From: Diplolepis rosae
Lineage: Eukaryota; Arthropoda; Insecta; Hymenoptera; Diplolepididae
Assembly (NCBI GenBank): GCA_030998225.1
Contig: JAPYXD010000056.1
Span: forward strand, 1,922,001 to 1,986,000
Reading direction: 5' to 3'
DNA: 64,000 nt
The notes below the pieces were generated by a model, which saw only the letters and a program-made list of their open reading frames with translations, did not search any database and was not told where the DNA came from. The position numbers were made by a program, and so were the translations under genes. Below are positions 24,274 through 35,579 of the stretch, one piece after another (positions within the stretch are counted from its first letter, which is position 1; each line of letters starts with the position of its first letter).

Positions 24274-27079
24274 CATCATACGTTTGTAATTTTTCCTGTT
24301 CTCATAAAGGTTCACTGAAACGTTCAAGACCTTATTTACCAAAAATCAATTCTTAGGGAGTGCATTTTGTATCTTTATGAACACTAGTGTTATATGAGAA
24401 CATTGATAATTCGAGCCAATCATCTCATTCAGAATATTCTGTACTGTACAGGCTTCGGGACTTTAAGCTCGAGTCCTGCTAATATATTTTTCCTTATGCA
24501 TAAAAGCATTTTTGACATTAGTCCTTAAATGTCATATTTCCCTTCTCTAAATCAGTTTGCTTTTTGAAGTGGAATGACATCGACGAACGTCGAATCTTCT
24601 ACATTTTCAAAAAGTGGAAAACTGTTCCTTTTACCTTTTAATTGCGTTCCCGTGAGTCAGTGAAGTGATTAGAATTAAGAAAGTGATTAGTGTTTTTAAA
24701 AATTTCTTCCTTCTATTAAGGCTCAAACCGTTTTGAATCTGTTGCTTTTTGTCTGTTTTGTTCTTTGTTTGTGTTTTTGTGATTTTTGTGTTGTTTCTGC
24801 GTTTTTTCGCGTTTTTTGAGTTTTCTCGAGTTTTTTCTCTTTACGTCTTTTTCGGTTTTTGTCTTGTTTGTGGTTGACAGCCGCACACTTTCACGAGTGC
24901 AAACTGTAAATTGTACTGCGAAAAACTGGACTTCTGTGGCTGACCTGTCGTCCAACACCAGACCTTCACTTTTCATGAGTTTTTACTAAAGTTCTTGATG
25001 CATCGTTTGCTAATTTAGTTCCAAACAAAGGAAAAAACGAAAATAAGGATTACTCTTAGGTTATTAAATAACTCAAAAATTGCATGCATTTCAGTTTTTA
25101 ATTATTAATTGTTAAGGTTTATTTTCTGAAGCGATCTCGGCACCTTAATGTTTTAAAACAAAATCTGGCACTAAAGAGGGCCGACATCTGTGGCTGAAAC
25201 GTTTGCCTTTTGAAATTTCATGGTACCCATCTCCTAAAAGGTTGGAAAAAAGAAAATTTTGGTTTAGTTTTGAATTTTCGCAAAACTAAGAATCGTCAAA
25301 TTTTTCTTCTGAGTTCTCTTTATGGTTTTCTTCAAAATTTTCCTCAAGAATCGGCGGTTGACCAGGGTGTGAAAGCGGGCCCACAGCCGTCTTCATCCAA
25401 CGACCGTACCTCGTTAGCAAATTCATCGAAGTTTGATGAATCAAAGATGTGCTGCTTGCAGCACGTTTACTAAGTGTAAATAAGCGTATGGAAAGACTAG
25501 AATCTGTAAATGACGCAAATTCCTCGTTTTAAGTTAGGATCAAATGATCCTTGCTTAAGGATGAGGATAAGTCAGTGAAAGACGCAATGATTATTAAAAT
25601 AATGCAAATCAAATTCATTTAAAGAATTGAACTTAATAACAAAAGTTAAATTGATTACAATTGTTCATATACAATAATTAATAATCGATGAATGAGGGCA
25701 CAGGCTAGTTGGTACATGAGAAATAAAAAGACAGAAAGAGAGAGAGAGAGAAGTTCGGTATCTTTATAAATTCCTGAATTGGTTTACGGGATTATCCACA
25801 CGGCGTGAGCGCGTAGTACAATGGATCCCCACAGGTTTGGCTGCGGTCATATGATTGCTCCTATAAGGCGTTAGAAAGAGACGGAGATACAGTATGTTTC
25901 CGTAAAGGCAACGATCCTTCTCTATTACAAAGTCAAAAAATATTCACAAAGATCTATAACGAGTCCACGATAATAATTTTGAAGGATAATTCAACTGACG
26001 AACTGGACGAAAATTAACTGCTCGCTCTTCTTATGGGCCTCTTTTATGTTTTTCTTTACAAATTGACAGTCAGCGTTGGCGTGACATAGTCATTTTTTCT
26101 CAGAAGAGATGGGCGGTCCCTTCATTTCATCCTAATTCTGGTTGCCTTTTGTTAATTTTCTCATAGATTTTTACTAAACGATGGATCGAAACGGAAAAGG
26201 TTTTCGTTTCTTGAGAAGATAATTCTCTGAGCTTAGTAAAACTAAAATCAAGGAAGGAGTTTTTCAAGGACCACAAATCGAAAAAAACTTGGTTTTCAGT
26301 AAAACCAGTTATAAATGACGATTATTTGGCACAAAATCAGACATTTTCACACAACCAAAAGTATATGACGCCAAAACAAAATCACTAATGTGTCCAAACG
26401 TTTCGTTTACCATATGTCTAAGCTTGGTTCGTGACGTTTTGGATAGGTCAAAATCGACCAGCACTCACTGCTAGAGCCATCTATTGACAAACAGCGGGAA
26501 CCTAGTTGTGCACCTAATATATTTTAAACTTTGTAAATACTGTAAACTCTGACTATTGTAAATATTTCAAATATTGTAGAATTCAATGCAATTTAATACA
26601 AAAAACAGTACAATGATTCAAGTACACACGTACTTGTAAGCCGTCAAACTGGCAATTCTATAAAATCTCTCTGTCTCTGTCATGTATCTTTTGAGCAGTT
26701 AGAGCCGGAATTATAAACTTTTAGAAATTTTTTTTTGCTTTAAAAGCAGAATAGAGTTACACCCAGTTTACTAAAAAGTGAATAATATCCAATTGAGCAT
26801 GACATTTTTTGTAAAACCATTTTTTTCGTTTTTTGTTATATTATCTTAGGAACTATATATTCTTTTATCATACGATTAATTTTTTCTTCCTTTGCGGTCC
26901 TAAACACGTGATTGCATTTTTCGATTCAACAGTTTGACGAATTTAGACTTATTTTTTACGAGGATAGTCACAGAAGAACCCGACCTGACGTATAGATGAC
27001 GGTTGTTGTTTGAAAAAAATTAATATAGTCCGAAGCACTAACCTTATGAAGCTCAAGTTGGAAGTTTGAGGACGCTACG
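24274..27079. other. no recognisable gene; scattered simple repeats
   Basis: The frames at 24716-24989 follow a T/G-rich stretch and have no known motif. The 87-codon frame at 25210-25473 begins in GC-poor and ends in GC-richer sequence, without similarity I recognise. A (GA)n tract is at 25733-25753 and a SINE-like repeat at 25764-25845. The remainder looks like old, unclassified sequence. Confidence 0.5.
25764..25845 (+). repeat. SINE-like dispersed repeat, copy 2
   Basis: Matches 13784-13864 at about 90% by eye. The flank differs: a (GA)n tract upstream and no TTA tail downstream. Shared edges are therefore near TTATAAATTCC and GCTGCG. Confidence 0.55.
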
Positions 27080-27370
27080 TTGTTCAGTATTTGTTTGACA
27101 GCTGCTAATAGTGGATGAATTGCAAGTCATTGTTCATCGTTATGTTATACAATACTTTCATTTGAACGGTCACAGTCCAACCAATAACAAAGTCAAGCTA
27201 GATTTTACTTTGGAAACGTCTGCTCCTTTGTTTACAACATTGAAGCATTGGGTGGCAGAGTTTAAACAAGGTCGTACGAGCTGTTAACAGGACTATCGCA
27301 GTAGTCGATCAAATGAGGTGACCAAGACAGAAATGGTAAAGAAAATCCAGAAAATGGTATATTCCAAATT
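27080..27370 (+). pseudogene. mariner transposase, N-terminal relic
   Basis: Around 27229-27293 the forward strand reads TLKHWVAEFKQGRTS, then after a stop a RSNEVTKTEMVKKIQKMV-like segment. This is the DNA-binding region and linker of a mariner transposase, comparable to the better copy at 32782-33039 but from a different subfamily. No catalytic domain and no terminal repeats were found. Confidence 0.6.
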
Positions 27371-27988
27371 AAATGCCTGAGCAGAAAATTAATAAGAATA
27401 AATTTGAAATTTAGATTAGGAATAAAATAAAGTTAGGTTCTTGAGCATACAAATATTATTGTCTGGTATAAAGTACATAGCTATTTATATATGGTTGTGC
27501 GTATATGCGTATGTATGTATACACGGTGACCCATTTTAATCTATAATTCCAAATATTTTCTGAAATACTTCATCTACGAAAAAATAGTTCGGACAAAGGT
27601 TGACCACGACTGAGGGGCCATTTGACTGTACCATCAATTCCGACCTTGAGGTCAATTTCCAACGTCAAATGAAGCTAAGACCCTTTTCCTGAATGAGAAC
27701 CCCTATTTTGGACTGCGAATTTGAAAAGATGCCCTTTTTCTGAGTTGTTTTGGTTTTTCGGGGTAAGCAAACGTTCGAGATGCAGTTCAGCTGTCAGAGA
27801 CCACCATACCTCTATAGCTCCATCATAAACTGGATCCAATATAAATCAAGTAATAAAGTAAATTCACCAATAGTATATAGTTTTATGTAATAAAATGGAC
27901 ATAGATACTTATAGTCACGTTTTCTACTACTTTTAGAATCTACCTCAGCTACCTTAGTCAGGACATTTGCGCATGCGCAAATCTAGGG
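27371..27988. other. no gene seen
   Basis: AT-rich spacer with a GTATATGCGTATGTATGT simple-repeat zone near 27500 and an ACGGTGACCCATTTTAATC block that could be a transposon end. No coding signal. Confidence 0.45.
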
Positions 27989-30599
27989 TCATGTAAAATC
28001 TGAATATATTGACACTCGTATTTCCTTATATTTTTTTTGTTGGTGTGTGTCCGCGCGCGCATGTGTGTGTGTTTGCGCTGCATCGTCAAGAGTTTCCAGA
28101 AATCTAGTGGACGGATATTTCAAGTTATTCTGATGACAAACATACCCTGAATACCACAGGATGCTAGCCACATGAGCGCACGATCCTACAGTTCCTTCAC
28201 CGGCTTTACAAGTACAATAGTAGCTAACAATTGGGCCATTACCGCCATCTACGTATTCGTGATCGTTAGCTGCGTTGGCCAATTGGTCTATGTAAGCCAT
28301 AAAAGTCTGGTGCTTTTTCACGCCACAAAACCGAGAATGAACCCGTGCTCGTAATAATACTGGTTCATCTATCCTTTGGACAAATTCTAATTCTTGGGTA
28401 TTATCTCTTAACATACACAGTGTGTCCCAAAAATAACCGAACTTTTTGGATATAGAATAAGATACACATTATATTATCTTTGAAAGTTATTATTTATTCA
28501 AAATATGTTCCATTAGACTGAATACAACGTCTGGAACGATCGACCAATTTATCCATAGACTTTTTAAACTCGGTTTTTGGGATGTTGTTTAGCACCTGTG
28601 TCACAGCTGATTGAATGGTTGGAACGTCATCGTAAAAAGCTCCTTTCATTGTAATTTTTAGTTTTGGAAACAGAAAATAGTCACACGGTGATAGATCAGG
28701 CGAATACGGAGGGTAGTCCATGGCACAAATCTGTTTTTTCATCAAAAATTGGTTGACTTTTTTGGTCTTGTGAGGTGGTGCATTTAACTGATGTGGAACA
28801 AAACGTGCAAAGACCTTTCTTTTACCCAAATCTTCAGTTAATATTGTGTAGATTGTACAGTAAGATAAATTTAATTCTCCTGCCAGCATTCTCACAGTGA
28901 AATTTGCATCGATAGCGGTTATTTCACGTACTTTTTCCACTAACTCAGCACGATTTGATGCTTCTGGTCATCCAGGTCTTGGATCATCATTTGAATCGTC
29001 ACGAACATTTTTAAATCGTGTAAACCACGTATAAACTTGAGTACGACTCATACAATCAGCACCATAAACTTTTTTCACCAATTCGTATGACTCAGCGAAT
29101 TTTTTTCAAGTTTAACACAAAATTTTATATTTGCTCTTTGTTCCATTTTTGTTTTGTAACATCAGCACACTTTTTCTTTGTTGAAATGGCTGTAACTTTC
29201 ACATCTGTCATCCGATTTACATGAATTTAGGTGCGTTTGAAAGAGGATGAATGTATCTTTTCAATGCTGCAAATTTTCAATAGATGGCGCTGCATGTTGT
29301 ATGATTTAAATATAAAGTGGCTTAATTTTATCCATCTAGCATTTCGAGCTGTTAAATCTTCAGCTTGTACTCGTGGTAGCATGATATTTACTTTAGCGGA
29401 ACGTTTCAGAAGTTCATTTGCTTGATAAACGTCAGCATTTTCCATATGAATCGTTTCCTTATATTTGTTTATTATCGCAGCAGCTTTCTGCAGAAAATCT
29501 TGTAGGGGCACAGCATGAACCACCGATATATAGTAGTTATAGCAAAGAATTTGAAAATGGATTTCAGATGTCCATTTCTCATTTCTACAATCCATCTGCT
29601 CTTAGTTATCAATCGAGAGCTATTCGCTTCTTCAATAGCGAACTGTTTCTGATTAGGTTGAAGGAAACCTGGCATTTTCATGAGAATTCCCACTTGCTGT
29701 AGAACAGGACCAGAATCTCTATAACCACGATCTAAAATAAAAAAATTTTCGGTTTTCGGAAAAGTATAGTCTATGTATATCTAAAATATAGCCATCCAGA
29801 GCTACCATTAAACCAGGCTTCACTAAATTGTAGTATTTTTGAGAGCTATACGACATCATTTGTGTTTGAAAATTGCAGCTCTTTTCAACTTCAAAATAAG
29901 TTCCGTCACAGAAGACAATTGCTCTTGGTTGTTGCGATGCAGGATTATATAACTGGTTTGCAAAGGCCGTAACATGTCTCACAATAAAGTTCTGACGAGT
30001 TATAGCATTTATACCAACATTTTCAGGGGCAAATCTTTGATTTAAACTTTTTCTGACAGTCTCAATGACTACACTCGTTCTTTTCCTTGAGTTGTAACCA
30101 AACATAAATGTCAAAAAGTCGTCCGATAAGCCCTGACGCATTTTACAGAGAAACGTCAATAAGTGTCTTTTTGTTACGTATAGTAATCCGTGTGCTTAGA
30201 GAGTAGAACTCCTGATCTGTGAAATTGTTCCCGTTCTCATATCTCGAACCAGATAAATTATTAGCAACATTTCGTAGTTCCTCTAAAACGCGCTGAAGTT
30301 CATTTCCTTTCAGTATATATGGTCTGTTTACATAACGTAATGTATCCAGTAAAGGTTCCAAAAGATTGCCCATGTGCATAAGATTATGGCGGGGTTCTTT
30401 GTGAATCTTCTCGTAAATTTGGGAATTTTACGCGTAAATCGTCAGAAACACGGCGAAGGGTTGTTCCCTTATGTTTCTTTTCTTGGAACAGATTAATCCA
30501 TTTATCCTTCAAAACTTCGCGATCTTTTTTGGAAGAAATCATAAGAAAAGTACTCCTTCGCAATTTAAGAAGGAATCTTAAATAGAAAGTAATATACAT
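27989..30599 (-). pseudogene. DDE transposase with C-terminal SWIM zinc finger
   Basis: Four minus-strand pieces read in order. 30599-30384 and 30379-30143 give a charged N-terminal part. 30159-29719 gives a helical RQGLSDDF region, the first catalytic Asp in IVFCDGTYFEVEKS and the VKPGLMVALDGYILDI block. 29693-29227 carries the ITKSRWIVEMRNGHLK signature seen in DDE_Tnp_4-type (Harbinger/ISL2EU-like) transposases. After a mariner insertion, 28414-27989 holds a SWIM finger (YYCTC...SCAH). Frameshifts separate the pieces, and the usual GPY..ND block with the second acid is altered. The superfamily call is firm; the exact family is not. Confidence 0.65.
28416..29227 (-). mobile_element. mariner, degenerate, inside the DDE transposase
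   Basis: Minus strand from about 29140: MEQRANIKFC start, a helix-turn-helix (YGADCMSRTQVYTWF in shifted frame), a stop in the linker, then an open frame 28940-28494. That frame has EKVREITAIDANFTVRML and, after an internal deletion, YPPYSPDLSPCDYFLFPKLK with the third catalytic Asp. The first two catalytic acids are gone. TA dinucleotides at 28414-28415 and 29228-29229 are possible target duplications, but the terminal repeats do not match well, so the ends are approximate. Confidence 0.65.
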
Positions 30600-30829
30600 C
30601 CCACATGTACACTACCGTCGGAAATTGTGCGCACCGTGCTTGTCACCGCTATTAAAAATCACTGCTGACTTTGAACCACTATATCTCGGTAAAAAAAAGA
30701 GATAGGGTATTTTTTAGAATACAGTTGGAAAGCTTATGAAATTCCACGTCTAGTGATTCTCAATAAATATTTTTTGACTCTCTGAAAATAATACAGCACG
30801 TGAGGAGTTAAAAAAAAATTCAAGATTTT

Positions 30830-31975
30830 TTCAAATTCTCTACCTCAACTTCAACTTTTTGCATGAGCTAGGAAATTTTTTTTCAAAACCTGAAAATTGT
30901 ACGACATAAAGTCCTAAATCTTATCTTCCATAGCGAACTGGCTGAATGGTAGCTTTACGCTGTAGCGTAAAGCTATCGTAAAGTTATCGTAAAGTAGCAT
31001 TAGAACTCATGAACGAGGCAAAATAAACATTAAAAATGTTTTTATCCTTATTCTACGTTGAAAATAACGTTAACTGGTAATTGAAATATACAGTAGTTTT
31101 ATTTATTTACGCTTAAAATTAAAAAAACATAATACCTGTCATTGAAGGCAGTGCAGTGGTTCATCACTTTCCATGTCTTGACCATCAGGATTGACTATTT
31201 GTTAGAATGAGATGAAAGTATAGTTGTGTCTCACTCCAACCAATGGTCAACTTTAACGGAGACGTTCCACTTCAACAATATTTATGGGTACCCGAGATAC
31301 GATTAAAAATGTTAAATCGTATCTGAGTTGAATTTTAATCAACAATCACGGTTCTCGGACGGTTTGTTGCTCGCCTCCTTCGTGGAGGCAGGACCGAATA
31401 GGCCACGCACAAAGGTGGCGCTTGTGTGGAGCTCTTATATGTTCTTTGATCCAAGAACGTGTTTCCTTTATTTTCTTTCATTTCGTTCTTAGTTGATATT
31501 TACAATGACTATTAAAATTTTTATTAATGTTCTAGTTTATAAGAATTTTAAGAAATAAAAAATGTTTACATATAATTGTTCTATTCGTTAATATGGGTAT
31601 AATATTGGATTTAAATATTTTTTAATAATCACAAATAACAATAAATATTTTTTAGAATTTAGAATAATTAGAAATAAAAATTACTAATGAACAGAATCAA
31701 AAATACATATAAGAGGGCTCCACTTAAGCGCCGCTTTTGTGCGTAGCCTATTCGGTCCTGCCTCAACAAAGGAGGCGAGCAACAAACCGGCCTAAACCGT
31801 GATCGTCGATTAAAATTCAACTCAGATACGATTGAAAATTTTTAATCGTATCTTGGGTACCCGTGGATATTTTTTAAGTTGTTTTGACTCAAATTAAAGA
31901 TAAGATTTTAGACTTTATGTCGTACAATTTTCAGATTTTGAAAAAAAATTTCCTAGCTCATGCAAAAAGTTTCTA
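30830..31975. repeat. fold-back inverted repeat
   Basis: Arms at 30850-30920 plus 31275-31450 (left) and 31695-31975 (right) mirror each other: GAAAATTGTACGACATAAAG, the GTATCTNGGGTACCC block, TTGCTCGCCTCCTT and CCGAATAGGCNACGCACAAA all recur inverted. The left arm is split by about 350 bp (30930-31275) that includes the dispersed repeat at 31205-31268. Core 31460-31690 is AT-rich and non-coding. Non-autonomous element of unknown class. Confidence 0.7.
31205..31268 (+). repeat. dispersed repeat, copy 2
   Basis: Second copy of the repeat at 207-276, inside sequence that interrupts the left arm of the fold-back element; boundaries not resolved. Confidence 0.6.
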
Positions 31976-32084
31976 TCATTTCCAGAATTGAAATGATATT
32001 GTTAGTCCTTTCTAATGAAAGGAAAAGTGTTTTTTTTATAAAAGGAAAATTTAAATCCGACGAAAAAGAATCATTTAAATAATG
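31972..32084 (+). repeat. dispersed repeat, inverted partner of 51197-51312
   Basis: TCTATCATTTCCAGAATTGA, GATATTGTTAGTCCT, GAAAAGTGTTT and AAAGGAAAATTTAAAT appear in reverse complement at 51197-51312. A much more diverged third copy may lie near 55662-55750. Class unknown. Confidence 0.6.
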
Positions 32085-32602
32085 TTTTCTATAACTGGAT
32101 TTTTTCTTACTGTCGTCTCTTACCAAATTTATTAAAAATTTTAGAATTTTAATCAATCATCACTTATTATTTCGGGGAAAACAGTCACTACAACTCTACT
32201 GTTTCTACTTATGTAAATAAGTAAATAATCGTGGGATGTATTTAATTTTGTAAAAAATGTTTTCTCTTCATAAAATGGTTTAAATAATTTAAACGTACGT
32301 TTGATGTTTTAAACTCTTAATGATGAAAGGTTTCACCTATTTTTTCTGAGATGTGCCTGAAATTGAAATCTTTATTGAAATTTTGAAATATTCAATTACA
32401 GAAAATTTTATTTCATTTTTGCAAAAAGTGATAAAACTAATTGTAGAAAAGTAGCACATTTTGATTACTTTCTTTTTTTGAGTATAAAGATGTTTTTTTC
32501 ACAGGTACAAATCAGATATAAAAAATAAGGGTGCCTCACAAAAATTGGGTTTATAATTTCTACATCTAATATATTGCAACAACTTTATAAGCTTAAAGAA
32601 TA

Positions 32603-33626
32603 ACGCGTGGATCAATAAGTCCCGGGACTGACACATAGATGGCGTTGCCAACAAAAATTCTGTATGATTTTTCACGATTACCAACCTTCAAAAGACACCT
32701 GTCAAAATTTCATGCCATTCTGATGTTTGGTCCACGAGTTACAGTGATTCAAGTGACGCTAGTCTTGATATTCTCAAAACAATGGATTCGAAACAATTTC
32801 GTGTGTTGATTTACCATTGCTTTTTGATAAAAAAAAACACAGTGCAAGCTCAGCAATGGCTTGAAAAGTGCTACGGGGACTCTGCTCCATCAAAAACAAC
32901 CATTTGTCGGTGGTATGCTGAGTTTAAACGTGGTCGTACAGACACTGAAGGTGCTGAACGTTTCGGCCGGCCAAATGAGGTAGTTACACCGGAAATCATA
33001 AAAAAGTCCACCAAATCGTTTTCGAAAACCGTAAATTAAAATTGCGTGAGATAGCTGACACCTTAAAGATATCATACGGCAGTGTGTACGCTATTATTCA
33101 TGAACATTTGTCTATGAGGAAGCTGTTGTCAAAAAGTGTGCCGCATTTGCTCACGGTGGATCAAAAACGACAACGTGTCGTTGATTCCGAGCGCTGTTTG
33201 GAGTTGTTTCGCCGAAATAAACCGAATTGTTTGCGTCGGTATGTGACAATGGACGAAACCTGGATTCATCACTACACTCCGGAGTCAAAGCGGTCGTCAG
33301 CCGAGTGGACTGCAGTCGGTGAGAAGCGTCCAAAGCGGCCAAAAACCGGATCACCGGATCTGGCCCCCAGCGACTATTACCTGTTTGCAGACCTCAAAAA
33401 AATGCTTCAAGGAAAGAGATTCTACTCCAACGAGAAAGTGATCACCGAAACGAACGCTTATTTCGAGGCCAAAGATAAATCGTTCTACAAGAAAGGTATT
33501 GAAATGTTAGAGAAGCGCTGGACTGATTGTGTTGCTTTTGAAGGAAACTATGTTGATGAATAAAGTCGAGTTTCGCCAAAAAATGTGTTTTTCCTAGTTA
33601 GTCTCGGCACTTATTGGTCCACGTGT
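32603..33626 (+). mobile_element. mariner, internally deleted (1024 bp)
   Basis: Ends ACGCGTGGATCAATAAGTC and (complement) ACACGTGGACCAATAAGTG, with TA at 32601-32602 and 33627-33628. It is the same family as 18087-18776 but keeps more of the transposase. Full-length mariners are about 1.3 kb, so roughly 0.3 kb is missing. Confidence 0.88.
32782..33563 (+). pseudogene. mariner transposase, frameshifted and lacking the second Asp
   Basis: 32782-33039 encodes the N-terminal DNA-binding region (YGDSAPSKTTICRWY, FKRGRTDTEGAERFGRPNEV). A one-base loss in an A tract near 33000 shifts the frame; 33042-33563 continues with REIADTLKISYGSVY, the first catalytic Asp in MDETWIHHY, and, right after an internal deletion, PDLAPSDYYLFADLK with the third Asp. 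The block carrying the second Asp is absent, so the D,D34D triad is incomplete. The C-terminus (KRWTDCVAFEGNYVDE) is intact. Confidence 0.85.
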
Positions 33627-33804
33627 TATATGCATGGAAAATTTAACAAGAATATTCTATAAACAATATTCTATAATCATGTAAAATAATATTAATATTG
33701 TACTATACTTTATGACGTTTACAAAATTGCTTGTTTTAAAAGTAATTACATTTTCATAAAAGTTACTAAAATTGGAAGTTAAGTACTTTGAAATTTCGTT
33801 ACTT

Positions 33805-35560
33805 TCAAGTATTTTCGTTTGCTGGCCAAATATTGAGGAATTGTCTTAAAGATCTAATTGAATTTTTTGCCGTCGAGTACAGGACATCTGATGACATTTT
33901 TTCTAAGTGTTTACGAGTAATGTGCATTGTTAAAACAGTCTGTTTAGTTGATTTTAAATTGTAGCGTAAAAAGCAAATTGAACTAACAGTGTCGTTATTT
34001 AAACTATTTCTTTTAATTGTCTTTGCTTCGAGAATAATGGAAAATGCGCATTCAGCTTCGGCAATGGAGTGGGGAAGAGTTCGAATGTATGTAGAAAGAA
34101 AACGAAGTTTAGGAAACGCGATTTTCTTGGACGCATCATGTATAAATGATATTTTAGTCCACATTTCATCAAAGAGCATGTTTTCTAAAGATTTTTTACC
34201 ATTTTCATCTATTTGATACAGCATTTCCCACTCCTTAAACAAAGAGTTCAACCAATTCGAGTCAGTTAGTTGTAATTTCTGACACAACTTCATTAAGGAA
34301 TGAAATGTGGAATCCCTTTCAGGTTCAAAAAGTGCAGTTTCTCTTTTGAAAAGAGCAATGCTTTTAAAAGTGGGATTTTTTATAGGAAGATCATTGCGAA
34401 TTCTCGTGCTTGCTGTAAGGTAGAATTGTGAACAATTTTTTTTTAATGAAGAAATTGCACTTTCTGACAATTTACTAATCGAAAGCTGCTCCCTTAGATA
34501 GCTGGCGCACTCTGAACCTACTTTAGATTCCGATCTGTAATTAGTCTTGTCGAATAAATCAATTGTCTCAAGATCACATGACTTTAATACAGAAGGCTGA
34601 ATGAAATTATCAAGAAACCATAACAATAATTTTTTCGACGCAGGATATAAGTCTTGGGTAAGCGTTTCACGACTCTGAAATGTAGCATTGAATTTATTAA
34701 GTTCATCCAATGCAAAATCAAGAAAAAACAGATACCCCAATGTTTCAGGAAGTTGAAGAACATTAAGTATAGCATCAGCTTTTGCAATATTTTCTGTTGC
34801 TTGTTCCATGAAGAAAGTGACAAGGAAATTATAATTTTCAATCAATTGTTTAACACATTCGTGGCGTGAAAGCCAACGCGTTTGCGCTAATATCTTAATT
34901 GTTTTTACGTTGCCTTGAATGAGAAACATCATCTCCCTGAAAATTGCAGTTCTTCTTGGACTAGTATTTAGAAAAGTTGAAATTGCTGTCATTGTTTCCT
35001 CCAAAGTCTGTGGAATATGTTTACATGCTGCGCATGCAATCATAGCCGAATAGTGACATACGCACTGACATAAAATCAAATTCGGACTTGCATCTTTCAA
35101 CCTGGTGTAAAATGAGGTGAACTGACCAACCATGACATTTGTATTATTGCAGGATAGACCGACAATGTTAGTTAAAGGAATTTGTTTTCGCCACAAAGCA
35201 TTACGGAAAGATTCGAATAATTTTTGCGCTGAACAATCAGATGCATCTACATTTATCATCTGCAAAAGTACACTGTTAACTTGTAAAGTTTCAGGATCAA
35301 CATAGCGCGCTAAAAGTGACGATCATTTTTCATTCGCTCTGTCACTGGTTTCATCGGCATATACTAAAAAAAATTTTCTCGTAAGATGTTAGTTATATGG
35401 TCCATTTCGTGAGCTGCTAAAACATCATTCACAATTTTAGATAATTTTGTGGGGCCCAAAGACATTGCTTCCAGAACACCGGGATCACGACCTAACTCTT
35501 GTATAAGCTGAACTAAATCTGTTCCGACTTCAAACGAAATATTTTTCTCTACAAAGAATA
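33805..35560 (-). pseudogene. hAT-superfamily transposase, second copy
   Basis: Minus strand: a 486-codon open frame (35265-33805) preceded by readable sequence up to about 35560, separated by a TGA where the relative at 4891-7110 has Trp (EKW). Visible blocks: YADETSDRANEK upstream; SCNNTNVMVGQFTSF, where the catalytic Asp of the relative (ACDNA) is Asn; TRWLSRHECV; and LPHSIAEAECAFSII with the catalytic Glu. The N-terminal zinc finger is missing. It would have been a cut-and-paste transposase. Element ends not found. Confidence 0.82.
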
Positions 35561-35579
35561 AAACAAGCCTTAAGGGGAG

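Noticed and set aside
24716..24976. Lys/Thr-rich minus-strand frame of 86 codons
   Set aside because: It lies on T/G-rich low-complexity sequence, is open on the other strand as well, and has no motif.
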